A DNA stretch of 64,000 nucleotides from a bacterium (GCA_004562915.1 SFQZ01000029.1:9345-73344); one strand, 5' to 3'; shown: positions 1 through 8,594, numbered from the stretch's first letter. Notes: generated by a model from the letters alone, not told the origin. Numbers and translations are program-made.

Positions 1-413
1 GTACGGAAGAACACACGATTATCAATGATGATAAAGCAAAAATCACGGCTGCGATCCTTGAACTGAAAGAAAAGGGATGTGAACTAATCATCACCACAGG
101 GGGAATGAGTGTTGATCCGGATGACCAGACACCGGGAGCAATCAAGGAAAGCGGTGCCGGGATAGTTTCTTACGGCGCGCCGGTTCTTCCGGGAGCTATG
201 TTCTGTCTGGCATATTTTGAGGATGGAACAGCTGTCATGGGATTGCCGGGCTGTGTTATGTATGCGAAGACTACGATTTTTGATCTGATGCTTCCAAGAG
301 TGGCAGCAAAAGTGCCGATCACACGCAGAGATATTACCGGTCTTGGACATGGAGGTCTGTGTCTGGGGTGTGTACAATGTCATTATCCAGCCTGCAGCTT
401 TGGGAAAATTTGA
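1..413 (+). CDS. Molybdopterin-binding protein, C-terminal part (5' end outside window)
   Basis: The reading frame is open from the left edge and stops at 411-413. The visible 136 residues contain the MoCF-binding signature TTGGMSVDPDDQTP, a conserved VLPGAMF and a GLPGCVMY stretch, as in the MoeA/MogA-type molybdopterin-binding fold. The end is cysteine-rich (HGGLCLGCVQCHYPACSFGK), as I recall from stand-alone clostridial molybdopterin-binding proteins that lack the other MoeA domains. It lies just upstream of moaC and moaA in the same direction, so it probably belongs to the cofactor operon and handles molybdopterin or its adenylated form. The missing N-terminus prevents a choice between MoeA and the shorter family. 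Confidence 0.8.
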   Translation, partial: TEEHTIINDDKAKITAAILELKEKGCELIITTGGMSVDPDDQTPGAIKESGAGIVSYGAPVLPGAMFCLAYFEDGTAVMGLPGCVMYAKTTIFDLMLPRVAAKVPITRRDITGLGHGGLCLGCVQCHYPACSFGKI

Positions 414-449
414 CGAAAAGACAGCGAAAGGGAAAGGCCAGGTGTTATT

Positions 450-929
450 ATGACCGGTAGATGGAATCATTTTGATATGTCCGGAAATGCAGTTATGGTG
501 GATGTGTCTGATAAAGATGTTACGGTCCGTACCGCTTCTGCTACTGGAGCAATACGGGTAAATAAAGAGATTATGGATGCGGTTGTCCATGGAAATGTAA
601 AAAAAGGAGATGTGCTGGGAGTGGCAAGAGTGGCTGGCATTATGGCTGCCAAGCAGACCTGGTCTTTGATTCCTATGTGCCATCCGCTGTGTATCCGAAA
701 GTGTACGATTGATTTTGAAACAGACGTTGAAAAATCGGAGATACGGGTGATATCTACTGTAAAAGTAGAGGAAAAGACAGGGGTGGAGATGGAGGCATTG
801 ACTGCCGCTTCTGTTGCTCTGCTGACCATTTACGATATGTGCAAAGCAATTGATAAGAGGATGGAGATTACGGGTGTCCATCTGCTGACAAAAACCGGAG
901 GAAAAAGCGGGAATTTTCAATATGATTGA
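450..929 (+). CDS. moaC: Cyclic pyranopterin monophosphate synthase MoaC
   Basis: MoaC converts the MoaA product, 3',8-cyclo-7,8-dihydro-GTP, into cyclic pyranopterin monophosphate in the cytoplasm, the first stage of molybdenum cofactor synthesis. The 159 residues match the family's length. The N-terminal FDMSGNAVMVDVSDK, the central VARVAGIMAAKQT, LIPMCHPL and the GVEMEALTAASVALLTIYDM block are all diagnostic, and the C-terminus carries the KTGGKSG motif. A purine-rich site (AAAGGGAAAGG) precedes the ATG at 450. The stop overlaps the moaA start by 8 nt, implying translational coupling. Confidence 0.96.
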   Translation: MTGRWNHFDMSGNAVMVDVSDKDVTVRTASATGAIRVNKEIMDAVVHGNVKKGDVLGVARVAGIMAAKQTWSLIPMCHPLCIRKCTIDFETDVEKSEIRVISTVKVEEKTGVEMEALTAASVALLTIYDMCKAIDKRMEITGVHLLTKTGGKSGNFQYD

Positions 930-1896
930 CGGGCATGGAAGAAATATAGAATATATCAGAATTTCCGTAACGGATCGCTGTAATCTTCGCTGTACTTATT
1001 GTATGCCAGAAGAAGGCATTCCTGTCGTAGATCACCAGGAGATTTTAAGTTATGACGAAATTGCTAAACTGGTGGAAATATTTGCCGATATCGGTATCAG
1101 GAAAATAAAGCTGACGGGTGGAGAGCCTTTGGTTCGAAAAGGAATTCCGAATCTGGTGAAACAGCTGAAAAGCATTCCGGGAGTGGAGCAGGTAACTTTG
1201 ACAACGAATGGAATTATGCTGGAAGAAATGCTGGAAGAACTGGCTTATGCGGGACTGGACGGAATTAATCTGAGTCTGGACACTCTGAATTCTGAGGTAT
1301 ATGAACAGATTACGCGAAAACAGGAGTTTTCAAAGGTCATAAGTGGGTTGAAGAAAGCACTTGCCTATCCGGAAATTCCACTGAAGATTAACTGTGTACC
1401 TATGGGGCTGCCTGGGCAGGATGTATATGAGTTGGCTGAACTGGCAAGAAAATACAGGGTTCATGTGCGGTATATTGAGATGATGCCGATCGGACTTGGA
1501 AAACAGTTTGAACCACAATTTGAGGATGAGATACTGACTGTATTGGAACAACATTACGGAAAACGCGAAAAATATGAGGGGAAACTGGGAAACGGGCCGG
1601 GACATTATTATACCTTTCCTGGATTTATAGGGAAAATAGGTTTTATCAGCGCAATCAGTCATAAGTTCTGCAATCGCTGCAACAGAGTAAGGATGACGTC
1701 CCAGGGGTTTTTAAAGACTTGTCTGCAGTATGAAGCCGGGATTGATCTCAAACAGATGTTGCGTCAGGGAGCAGGCAGAGAAGAATTGCGATTGGCAATA
1801 GAGGAAGCCATCGTGCGAAAACAGACGGGTCATCAGTTCGGAGAAAGTTCGGATGAAAATGGTGAGACACATATGATGTCACAGATTGGAGGATGA
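922..1896 (+). CDS. moaA: GTP 3',8-cyclase MoaA (radical SAM)
   Basis: MoaA uses S-adenosylmethionine radical chemistry to rearrange GTP, feeding MoaC. The SAM-binding cluster motif C-x3-C-x2-C lies at residues 20-27 (CNLRCTYC), followed by a TGGEPL SAM-contact motif. The second, substrate-binding cluster motif C-x2-C-x13-C is in the C-terminal third (CNRCNR to the Cys of KTCL). The protein ends in Gly-Gly, the tail that reaches the active site in this family. At 324 residues it has the usual length. It overlaps moaC by 8 nt and the following mogA-like gene by 4 nt, so the three are very probably one transcript. Confidence 0.97.
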   Translation: MIDGHGRNIEYIRISVTDRCNLRCTYCMPEEGIPVVDHQEILSYDEIAKLVEIFADIGIRKIKLTGGEPLVRKGIPNLVKQLKSIPGVEQVTLTTNGIMLEEMLEELAYAGLDGINLSLDTLNSEVYEQITRKQEFSKVISGLKKALAYPEIPLKINCVPMGLPGQDVYELAELARKYRVHVRYIEMMPIGLGKQFEPQFEDEILTVLEQHYGKREKYEGKLGNGPGHYYTFPGFIGKIGFISAISHKFCNRCNRVRMTSQGFLKTCLQYEAGIDLKQMLRQGAGREELRLAIEEAIVRKQTGHQFGESSDENGETHMMSQIGG

Positions 1897-2396
1897 GTAT
1901 TGTGAACAAAAGAGTTGCGATTATTGTATCCAGCGACAGCGGATATAGAGGAGAACGGGAGGACCTAAGCGGTCCGGAGATTCGGCGTATCGTGGAGAAG
2001 AATGGATATCAGGTGGTTTCCACCGTTATTTTGCCGGATGAGCAGGAAGTTTTGAGTGAAGAGATGAAACGGATTGCAGATGAAAATCAGGCGGATCTGA
2101 TTCTTACAACTGGTGGAACAGGATTTTCTCCCAGAGATTGCATGCCAGAGGCAACTCTTGCAGTGGCAGAGCGGCTCGTACCAGGGATTCCGGAGGCTAT
2201 GCGGACCTTTAGTATGCAGTTCACCAAACGGTCCATGCTGAGCAGAAGTGCGGCTGGAATACGAAAAAAGACGTTGATCATCAATCTTCCGGGCAGCCCG
2301 AAAGCAGTAAGGGAGTGTCTGGAATATATCATCAGTGAATTGGCACATGGGCTGGATATTTTGACAGGTGAGGCATCGAACTGTGCCAGAAAGTAG
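1893..2396 (+). CDS. MogA/MoaB-family molybdopterin adenylyltransferase
   Basis: This 167-residue protein has the MoCF-binding fold: VAIIVSSDSGYRGEREDLSG near the N-terminus, the TTGGTGFSPRDCMPEAT loop in the centre and NLPGSPKAVRECLEYI near the end. Family members adenylate molybdopterin before metal insertion, or bind an intermediate. The GTG/ATG context at 1893 overlaps the moaA stop by 4 nt, so it is co-translated with moaA. MogA and MoaB cannot be separated by eye, so I leave the symbol blank. Confidence 0.9.
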   Translation: MSIVNKRVAIIVSSDSGYRGEREDLSGPEIRRIVEKNGYQVVSTVILPDEQEVLSEEMKRIADENQADLILTTGGTGFSPRDCMPEATLAVAERLVPGIPEAMRTFSMQFTKRSMLSRSAAGIRKKTLIINLPGSPKAVRECLEYIISELAHGLDILTGEASNCARK

Positions 2397-2402
2397 AAAG
2401 TT

Positions 2403-2834
2403 ATGGGAAAAGTGATGGCAGTATGCATTAGTGAAAAAAAAGGTACACAGAAAAAGAATATTCACGAAGCCGTGGTTATTGAGGATTTCGGAATCGAAAA
2501 GGATGCTCATGCAGGCAAATGGCACCGTCAGGTGAGTCTGTTGTCGTATGAAAAAATTGAAGAGTTTAAGGCAAAGGGAGCTCCATTACAGGATGGAGCT
2601 TTTGGAGAAAATTTGATTGTAAGCGGATTCGATTTTAAGAGTCTGCCAATTGGAACAAAATTTCGCTGCAATGATGTGCTGCTGGAACTGACACAAATTG
2701 GAAAACAGTGTCACAGCGGATGTGAAATTTATAAGATTATGGGCGACTGTATCATGCCAAGGGAAGGAGTATTTACCAGAGTCCTTCATGGAGGAATCAT
2801 CAGAGAGGGGGATGAACTGGTAATAGAACCATAG
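2403..2834 (+). CDS. MOSC domain-containing protein
   Basis: MOSC domains occur in molybdenum-cofactor sulfurases and in small proteins thought to bind or transfer sulfur or the cofactor. Here the whole 143-residue protein is one MOSC domain: a GIEKDAHAGKWHRQVSLLS segment, GAFGENLIVSGFD, and the conserved cysteine in TQIGKQCHSGCEIYK. The ATG at 2403 is 6 nt after the mogA-like stop, consistent with the last gene of a Moco operon. The exact reaction is not known. A role in delivering the finished cofactor is inference from position. Confidence 0.88.
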   Translation: MGKVMAVCISEKKGTQKKNIHEAVVIEDFGIEKDAHAGKWHRQVSLLSYEKIEEFKAKGAPLQDGAFGENLIVSGFDFKSLPIGTKFRCNDVLLELTQIGKQCHSGCEIYKIMGDCIMPREGVFTRVLHGGIIREGDELVIEP

Positions 2835-2856
2835 AAGCTGCATTTTTATGCAGAAA

Positions 2857-3246
2857 TCAGCACCAACAGTAGATTTTTGACTGTTCCATATAATCAGAGA
2901 AAGGTATATTCTCACAATTGCTCATACTGAATTCTCCGGCAGAGGTGCGGATTTTGCAGTTTTTGGTATCTTCATAACCAGCATCTTGTAAATATCTGGA
3001 AAACATGTAAGCATCGTTCATGCTCTCTGAGGTTTCGTCTCCATCGGAATTGTATACTTTCATATGGATGTTGTCACCTTCTATGTAAGGACCTACAAGT
3101 ACGCCTGCCAGATCCAGTCCGAAATTTCTGTTATGAATTTTTCGAAATACATTTTTATCAAATTCATCTCTGTTTTTATTCACATCGAAAATCAGATAGT
3201 CACTTCCTGTGCCATAGTATTTGTGAAAAATCATTTCTTTTGCCAT
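2857..3246 (-). CDS. DapF-like N-terminal-domain protein lacking the catalytic cysteine
   Basis: The 129-residue protein aligns by eye with the first half of diaminopimelate epimerase: FHKYYGTGSDYLIFD corresponds to FxKMHGxGNDYIxxD, NRNFGLDLAGVL to DRHFGIGxDG, and MKVYNSDGDE to MRMFNADGSE. The segment that in DapF holds the catalytic cysteine (CGNGIRC) reads SESMNDAYMFSRY, so both the cysteine and the glycine turn are gone. The second DapF domain is absent. A good ribosome site (AAGGAGAG) precedes the ATG. It sits alone, convergent to the Moco genes. It cannot be a working epimerase; a binding or regulatory role, or decay, remain open. Confidence 0.7.
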   Translation of the reverse strand: MAKEMIFHKYYGTGSDYLIFDVNKNRDEFDKNVFRKIHNRNFGLDLAGVLVGPYIEGDNIHMKVYNSDGDETSESMNDAYMFSRYLQDAGYEDTKNCKIRTSAGEFSMSNCENIPFSDYMEQSKIYCWC

Positions 3247-3418
3247 AACATTTCTCTCCTTAATGAAATAGGTTTTAAATCCATATGCTCAGACGCATTT
3301 TGCTGATCTGTACTATATTATATCAGCGATTAATTTAAAAGTAATTGAAAATTATGTCATATTTATTTAAAATAGTGCTATATTAAATCCGAAATCAGCA
3401 GAGAAAGGAATATCCGAT

Positions 3419-4267
3419 ATGAGTAATTATCGAAGAAGTGGATATCTGAAAAGCGAATATAAGCTTTTTTATCTCACAGACAGTAAACCGGGAGAATTTG
3501 AATATCATTTTCATGATTTTCATAAACTGCTCATTTTTATGGAAGGGGATGTGACCTATTCGATTGAAGGACGGGACTATGATCTGCAGCCGGGGGATAT
3601 TATACTGATCAATGCCGGAGAAATCCATCGTCCGCAGATACGAAGTCAGATTCCGTACAGAAGAATGATCGCTTATATTTCACAGGACTTTTTTGCTTCT
3701 TATCAAGAAGATGGTTTTTCCCTTTTCTATTGTTTTGAGCAGGCAAAAAAAATGAATTCAAATCTGATCCAGCTGCCAAAAGGCGGAGCCAACCATCTCC
3801 AGCCAATTGTAAAAGACCTGGTGAATTCTTTTGTAAAAGAAAATTTCTGTGGGAACTTGTATCAGAAAATTAAACTGGTTGAATATCTGATTCTTTTGAA
3901 TCAGTATATCCTTGAAAAAACCGGTGTCTATCTGCAGGCAAGGACAGACAATCCATTGATACGCAATATTCTTGACTATATCAATGAACACATAACAGAA
4001 GAGCTGTCAATTGACCGGATCGCAGAACATATGTATATGAATCGCTCTTACCTGATGCATCTGTTCAAAGCGGAGACAGGTTATACGATTGGGAAGTATA
4101 TTACAGAGAAAAGGCTGTTTTTATCCAATCATCTGATTTCACAGGGTATTCCGATAACAGAAGCATGTTACAAAAGTGGATTTCAGAATTACTCTACATT
4201 TTTTCAGGCATATAAAAATAAATATCATGTTTCTCCAAAACAAGGGCAGAATGTGACAGAAAAATAA
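3419..4267 (+). CDS. AraC-family transcriptional regulator with cupin sensor
   Basis: The N-terminal half (about residues 15-110) has cupin features: FEYHFHDFHKLLIFMEG and the LQPGDIILINAGEIHRP motif, a small-ligand (often sugar) sensing domain. The C-terminal 100 residues contain two helix-turn-helix units (LSIDRIAEHMYMNRSYLMHLFKAETG and PITEACYKSGFQNYSTFFQAYKNKYHVSP), the AraC signature. The 282 residues are normal for the class. It is transcribed away from the DapF-like gene, with no sugar genes adjacent, so its target cannot be named. Confidence 0.92.
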   Translation: MSNYRRSGYLKSEYKLFYLTDSKPGEFEYHFHDFHKLLIFMEGDVTYSIEGRDYDLQPGDIILINAGEIHRPQIRSQIPYRRMIAYISQDFFASYQEDGFSLFYCFEQAKKMNSNLIQLPKGGANHLQPIVKDLVNSFVKENFCGNLYQKIKLVEYLILLNQYILEKTGVYLQARTDNPLIRNILDYINEHITEELSIDRIAEHMYMNRSYLMHLFKAETGYTIGKYITEKRLFLSNHLISQGIPITEACYKSGFQNYSTFFQAYKNKYHVSPKQGQNVTEK

Positions 4268-4294
4268 TGCGGGAAGTTATAGTAAAGCAGGGTG

Positions 4295-4323
4295 TTGCAA
4301 GGTGTTCAGAGGTGGGTTATAAT
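4295..4323 (+). promoter_or_regulatory. Probable sigma-A promoter for the YbaK-like gene
   Basis: TTGCAA at 4295-4300 and a perfect TATAAT at 4318-4323 are separated by 17 nt. The site precedes the YbaK-like gene by about 85 nt, and the threonine/serine exporter genes probably lie on the same transcript. Confidence 0.6.
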
Positions 4324-4409
4324 AGTCGCATGGCCAAATGAACGTATAACTGTGTTGGAATCAGAAAAATGACGTACATAGCTGAAATTTATTATGAGGA
4401 GTGAAAAAT

Positions 4410-4889
4410 TTGTCTATTGAAAGAGTACGAAATTATTTTCGTAAATATAATATGGAAAATAGAATTCAGGAGTTTGATGTTTCGAGTGCCACAGTGGAAC
4501 TGGCTGCCCAGGCATTAAACTGCGAGCCAAAAAGAATTGCCAAAACATTGTCTTTTATGACGAAGGATTATGCGATCCTTGTGGTGACAGCAGGAGATGC
4601 GAAAGTTGACAATCACAAGTATAAAGAAAAATTCGGGTTGAAAGCGAAAATGCTGACCTTTGATGAGGTTGAGACTCTGATTGGACATGGAGTTGGAGGC
4701 GTATGTCCTTTTGGAATCAATGACGGAATTCCGGTTTATCTGGATGAATCTCTGAAACGTTTTGAGACAGTTTTTCCAGCCTGCGGAAGCAGCAACAGCG
4801 CGATTGAACTTACCATTCCTGAACTGGAAAAATATTCCGGATTTACGGAGTGGGTGGATGTTTGTAAAGGATGGAATGAAAATCAGTAA
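4410..4889 (+). CDS. YbaK/EbsC-type aminoacyl-tRNA deacylase
   Basis: Proteins of this fold hydrolyse mischarged tRNAs in trans (YbaK: Cys-tRNA-Pro; ProX: Ala-tRNA-Pro). Seen here: AAQALNCEPKRIAKTLSF, the conserved lysine of the active-site region, KVDNHKYKEKFG, and the GHGVGGVCPFGI loop with PVYLDESL, all characteristic. I chose the TTG at 4410 because GAGGAG (4396-4401) lies 8 nt before it; an in-frame GTG at 4401 would overlap that site. This gives about 160 residues, normal for the family. The next gene begins shortly after the stop. Confidence 0.88.
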   Translation: MSIERVRNYFRKYNMENRIQEFDVSSATVELAAQALNCEPKRIAKTLSFMTKDYAILVVTAGDAKVDNHKYKEKFGLKAKMLTFDEVETLIGHGVGGVCPFGINDGIPVYLDESLKRFETVFPACGSSNSAIELTIPELEKYSGFTEWVDVCKGWNENQ

Positions 4890-4925
4890 ATCCGGATGCT
4901 ATATTCGGAAAGAATGGGAAATGTG

Positions 4926-5672
4926 ATGGATTATAAGCTTTTATTAGATACCGCTGTATTCGCGGGCGAAGTATTGATGAAAAGCGGTGCGGAAACTTAT
5001 CGTGTGGAAGATACCATGTACCGTATTTTAAAAAAATCAGATCTGAAGACAGTGGAAGTGCTGGTAATGATGACGGGATTTGTCGCTACACTGGATGATC
5101 CGTCGATCGACTCACTTACTGTAGTCAGGAGAATCACCAGCAGAGGAACAAATCTGGATAAAATTGACAGGGTAAACAGGATATCCAGAGAATTTTGTGC
5201 GGATCATATTACACTGGATGAGACATTTCACAGAATGAAGGCATTGTGGCGGGAACCCGGGGCGCATTTTCGTAGAATTATTCCGATGGCAGCGATCACC
5301 GGAGGATTTGCCATTATGTTTGGCGGTACATTACCGGAAGCAGCCGTAGCTTCGATGGTTGGAATTATCGCTTCCTTTGTTCTGATACTCTGTCGTAAAT
5401 ACAGAGTGCATACCTTTCTGGAAAGTATTGTATGCTGTGCGGTGATGGCTATGGTGATTGGAGTTGTGGTAAAAAGACTTCCGGGAACTTATAATAAAGA
5501 TCTTTTGATCATCAGTTCTATCATGCCGTTTGTACCGGGAGCTGCGATTACGAATGCCGTATTTGATATCCTGCACGGAGATTATCTTTCCGGTGTGGCG
5601 AGAGCGGCAGAGGCGTTTGTTGTGGCAGCAGCTGTAGCATTGGGAATAGGTATCGGAATGAGTATGATCTGA
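4926..5672 (+). CDS. Threonine/serine exporter, N-terminal component (ThrE/DUF1212)
   Basis: The ThrE family exports threonine and serine. In many Firmicutes it is split into two genes, as here. This piece has the cytosolic domain (LLDTAVFAGEVLMKSGAETYRVEDTMYRIL and a TSRGTNLDKIDRVNRISREF stretch) followed by about five hydrophobic segments from residue ~120 to the end, including MPFVPGAAITNAVFDILHGDY. The ATG at 4926 gives the family-like start MDYKLLLD; in-frame ATGs at 4896 and 4914 are possible. The partner follows after 15 nt. Confidence 0.87.
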   Translation: MDYKLLLDTAVFAGEVLMKSGAETYRVEDTMYRILKKSDLKTVEVLVMMTGFVATLDDPSIDSLTVVRRITSRGTNLDKIDRVNRISREFCADHITLDETFHRMKALWREPGAHFRRIIPMAAITGGFAIMFGGTLPEAAVASMVGIIASFVLILCRKYRVHTFLESIVCCAVMAMVIGVVVKRLPGTYNKDLLIISSIMPFVPGAAITNAVFDILHGDYLSGVARAAEAFVVAAAVALGIGIGMSMI

Positions 5673-5687
5673 TAGGAGAGATAACGT

Positions 5688-6158
5688 ATGGATGTTGTGG
5701 AAATGATCAGACAGAGCATCGGTGGTTTGATTGCAGTGATTGGTTTTGGAACAGTGCTCAGAGTCCCGAAGAGATTTTTAATCTGGGGAGGTATTGACGG
5801 AGCTATAGGCTGGTTTGTTTATCTGATCGCAGGGCAGTTTACAGATTCGATTCTTTTAAGTACCTTTGCGGGTGCAGTTGTGATTTCTGCGGGCGCACAT
5901 ATCTGTGCCAGAGTATTTAAAACACCGGTTACTATGTTTTTGCTTCCGGCAAATATGACACTGGTGCCGGGAGCAGGAATGTATCGCGTTGTTTATTATG
6001 TCCTGAAATCACAAAATCAGATGTCCACGTATTATCTGCTGCAGACCCTGCAAGTGGCAGGAACGATTGCAGTGGCGATTTTTGTGGTAAATATTTTACT
6101 GGGGAATTTTATAAGCGGTGTGAGGGAAATCAGGAAAAAAGCAATAGAAGACAAATGA
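5688..6158 (+). CDS. Threonine/serine exporter, second component (ThrE_2/DUF3815)
   Basis: This 156-residue protein is almost entirely membrane-embedded, with four or five hydrophobic helices. Its PANMTLVPGAGMYRVVYYVL motif mirrors the FVPGAAITNAVFDIL motif of the preceding protein, as expected of the second half of the ThrE transporter. A GGAGAG site precedes the ATG. It is the distal gene of the pair, and the two subunits presumably assemble in the cytoplasmic membrane. Confidence 0.86.
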   Translation: MDVVEMIRQSIGGLIAVIGFGTVLRVPKRFLIWGGIDGAIGWFVYLIAGQFTDSILLSTFAGAVVISAGAHICARVFKTPVTMFLLPANMTLVPGAGMYRVVYYVLKSQNQMSTYYLLQTLQVAGTIAVAIFVVNILLGNFISGVREIRKKAIEDK

Positions 6159-6225
6159 AAATTTAGAGTATATATTTATTATAGATGCATAAATTGACCA
6201 GAAGATAAGATGATGGGAGAAAGTC

Positions 6226-7686
6226 ATGGGGAGAGAATTACCAAAGGGAAAAAAAGGTTTGGCACTGAAACTTGGTATAGGAGCAGGTTGTCTGATTCTG
6301 GCAGCAGGTATCGGATACTATGGATGGCAAACCTATTATTTTAAGGATAAATTTTTTAAGGGGACTGTGATCAATCATATCAAATGTGAGGAATTAAATG
6401 TGGATCAGGTGGAAGAACTGATTCGTGAGAAAGTAGAGGATTATAGTATCCAGATAGAATTTCGTGAGGGTGTGACGGAGGAAATCAGCGGAAATGACAT
6501 AGATTACCAATACGTCAGTGACGGTTCTGTGGAAAAACTTATGGAAGAGCAAAAACCTCTTTTATGGATTACAGGTTATTTCTCGGAAAAGGAATATGAG
6601 ATTACTCACAATATTGCGTTTGATGAGCAAAAGCTGGAAAAGAAAATAGAAGGATTGGACAGTATGAAAGAGGATGCTCAGCAGGAGCCGGAAGATGCTT
6701 ATGTGATCTTTGAAGAGGAAAGCTTCATGATTAAGGAAGAGGTATACGGCACGAAACTGAAAGAAGATGTGCTGAAAAATGCGGTATGTGAAGCAGTTCA
6801 AAATAGTGAGACATCTGTATCGGCAGAAGAAAAAGACGCATATGTGATGCCGGAACTGACAAAAGAGAGTGAAGAAATTATAAAAGAGCAGGAGCAGTTG
6901 AATGAACTTGTAAAAGTAAGCGTGACCTACAAACTGCCGAATGGAAAAAAAGTGCTGAATGGTAATACGCTGCGAAAATGGCTGGATGTGGATGAAGACG
7001 GTAACTATTCCATGGATGAAGAAAAGTTCGAGAAAAAGATAAAGGAATATGTGGAAAAGCTTGCTGAAGAAGTTGACACCGTTGGGAAAGAACGTCCGTT
7101 TCACACTACCTCCGGACTTGACGTTACAGTGACGGGCGGAAGTTACGGGTGGAAAATCAATCAGAAAAAAGAGATTAAAGCTCTGACTGAAAATATAAAA
7201 AATCAGGAAATCGTGACCAGAAAACCTAAATATTCCAGTAAAGAACTTTACACGGAAAATAATGGTCTTGGAGATACTTACATAGAAGTAAATCTTACAG
7301 AACAGCATCTTTATTATTATCAAAAGGGAAACGTTGTAATGGATACACCAATTGTGTCAGGAAGAATGACCAGAGACCGTTTTACGCCTCCGGGAGTATA
7401 TTTTCTGACCTATAAAACAACAGACCGAATTCTTCGGGGCGCCCCCGGACCGGATGGACAGCCAAGCTATGAGTCACATGTGAACTTCTGGATGCCGTTC
7501 AACGGAGGGATAGGACTTCATGACGCAAGCTGGCGAAGCTCATACGGAGGAACTATTTACAAATACAATGGCTCCCATGGGTGCATTAACCTGCCATATT
7601 CAGCAGCAAAAGAAATATATGGTTTGATTGACAAAGAGACACCGATCGTTTGCGTATACAATGATGGGTACAGTTTGATCGGATGA
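6226..7686 (+). CDS. L,D-transpeptidase with peptidoglycan-binding domain
   Basis: L,D-transpeptidases make 3-3 cross-links in peptidoglycan or attach proteins to it. A single N-terminal membrane anchor (about residues 12-30) is followed by an acidic, lysine-rich extracellular region like the PG_binding_4/VanW-associated domain (GTVINHIKCEELNVDQVEELI). The C-terminal YkuD domain (about residues 355-480) starts at YIEVNLTEQHLYYYQKG and contains the catalytic signature SHGCINLP, with the nucleophilic cysteine and its histidine. The 486 residues fit the anchored subclass. It is preceded by the exporter genes and followed by repeat element A. Confidence 0.93.
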   Translation: MGRELPKGKKGLALKLGIGAGCLILAAGIGYYGWQTYYFKDKFFKGTVINHIKCEELNVDQVEELIREKVEDYSIQIEFREGVTEEISGNDIDYQYVSDGSVEKLMEEQKPLLWITGYFSEKEYEITHNIAFDEQKLEKKIEGLDSMKEDAQQEPEDAYVIFEEESFMIKEEVYGTKLKEDVLKNAVCEAVQNSETSVSAEEKDAYVMPELTKESEEIIKEQEQLNELVKVSVTYKLPNGKKVLNGNTLRKWLDVDEDGNYSMDEEKFEKKIKEYVEKLAEEVDTVGKERPFHTTSGLDVTVTGGSYGWKINQKKEIKALTENIKNQEIVTRKPKYSSKELYTENNGLGDTYIEVNLTEQHLYYYQKGNVVMDTPIVSGRMTRDRFTPPGVYFLTYKTTDRILRGAPGPDGQPSYESHVNFWMPFNGGIGLHDASWRSSYGGTIYKYNGSHGCINLPYSAAKEIYGLIDKETPIVCVYNDGYSLIG

Positions 7687-7690
7687 TTAC

Positions 7691-7960
7691 TTTTGATTCG
7701 TGTGAGACGTGCAGAAAATCATTCGTGGAGGCGTGTGGAGAAGAGTATATGCTGTGCCATTTTGTATCGTGTGAAAGCGTATGAAAATGAATCCCGTCTG
7801 TTTCAGAAGCATTGGGAAAAGCGAGCCTGAAGATCCAGCGCTTACGTAGACTTAGGCGCGACGGTTTTCCGGAGCGTCTGTAGTCGTAGTTGGCGCTTAG
7901 CTGAAGGGGAGCGGCCTGCTTCTGAAACAGACGGGGTTCATCTTCACACGCTCTTCAAAC
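7691..7960. repeat. Structured intergenic element, copy A (conserved core 7810-7918)
   Basis: The left arm (7776-7809) and right arm (7919-7952) are near-perfect inverted repeats of 34 nt. Between them lies a core shared with three other places in the window. In the core, AGCGCT (7837-7842) faces GGCGCT (7892-7897), GACT faces AGTC, and CGG-TTTT-CCG (7862-7871) forms the tip, with G-A/A-G steps beside it. TTTTGATTCGTG at 7691 resembles the outer ends of the other copies. No coding frame is shared between copies. It occupies the gap between two convergent genes. Confidence 0.8.
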
Positions 7961-7976
7961 CATATAAAATAAAAAT

Positions 7977-8594
7977 TTAGAAAATATTAAGGAGTTCTTT
8001 TGGCTGTTTGATGGTATAATCAGGTGAAGAAACGGTTCCGAAACCGTACGCTGCATATACAAAAGGAATTCCTGCTGCTTTTGTGGCACGGTAATCGCCG
8101 TCTGTATCCCCCACATAGACTGGAGTGTTCAGCTGGTAATCGCGGATGATCTGGAGAATATTTTCAGCCTTCGCGTTTCCGGTATCTCCCGGGCAGAGAT
8201 GACCTTCAAAGTATTGTCCCAGTTTGCTGGATTCCAGAAAGACTTCAATATAACCGGCCTGACAGTTGCTGACGATAAAAAGACGATATTTTTTTGAGAG
8301 TTCTTTAAGTGTTTCTTCAAGCTCGGGATAGAGAGGTGCACAGTGCATAAGCAGTGCCCGATGTTCTTCCTGACAACACTGATCAATAAGATATAATTGG
8401 CGTTCAGTTGAGTAATCAGGGAAAATAACCTTTGCAATGTCGGGAAGAAGGCGTCCGAACAGACCTTTAAGTGTTTTTTCAGTAATGTACAGATCAAGGT
8501 CGGTTTCTCGTCTGATGATGGTATTCCATGCCTCTGCACAGATGGAGGTGGAATCCCACAGTGTTCCGTCTACATCAAAAATGATACTGTCCAT
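7977..8594 (-). CDS. HAD-family hydrolase (phosphoglycolate phosphatase-like)
   Basis: The start IIFDVDGTLWDS is the HAD motif I (DxDGT), with the nucleophile and acid aspartates. Motif II is FIVSNC and motif III/IV is the VGDTDGDYRATKAAG block, a complete catalytic set. A helical cap domain lies between motifs I and II. I use the ATG at 8592-8594 because AAGGAG lies 6 nt upstream; a longer frame would run into repeat sequence. The 206 residues suit a small phosphatase acting on phosphorylated metabolites; the substrate is unknown. Confidence 0.9.
   Translation of the reverse strand: MDSIIFDVDGTLWDSTSICAEAWNTIIRRETDLDLYITEKTLKGLFGRLLPDIAKVIFPDYSTERQLYLIDQCCQEEHRALLMHCAPLYPELEETLKELSKKYRLFIVSNCQAGYIEVFLESSKLGQYFEGHLCPGDTGNAKAENILQIIRDYQLNTPVYVGDTDGDYRATKAAGIPFVYAAYGFGTVSSPDYTIKQPKELLNIF

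Noticed and set aside
84..920. 278-codon minus-strand frame opposite moaC
   Set aside because: It lies opposite two well-recognised Moco genes, has no motif and no ribosome site; it is a shadow frame.
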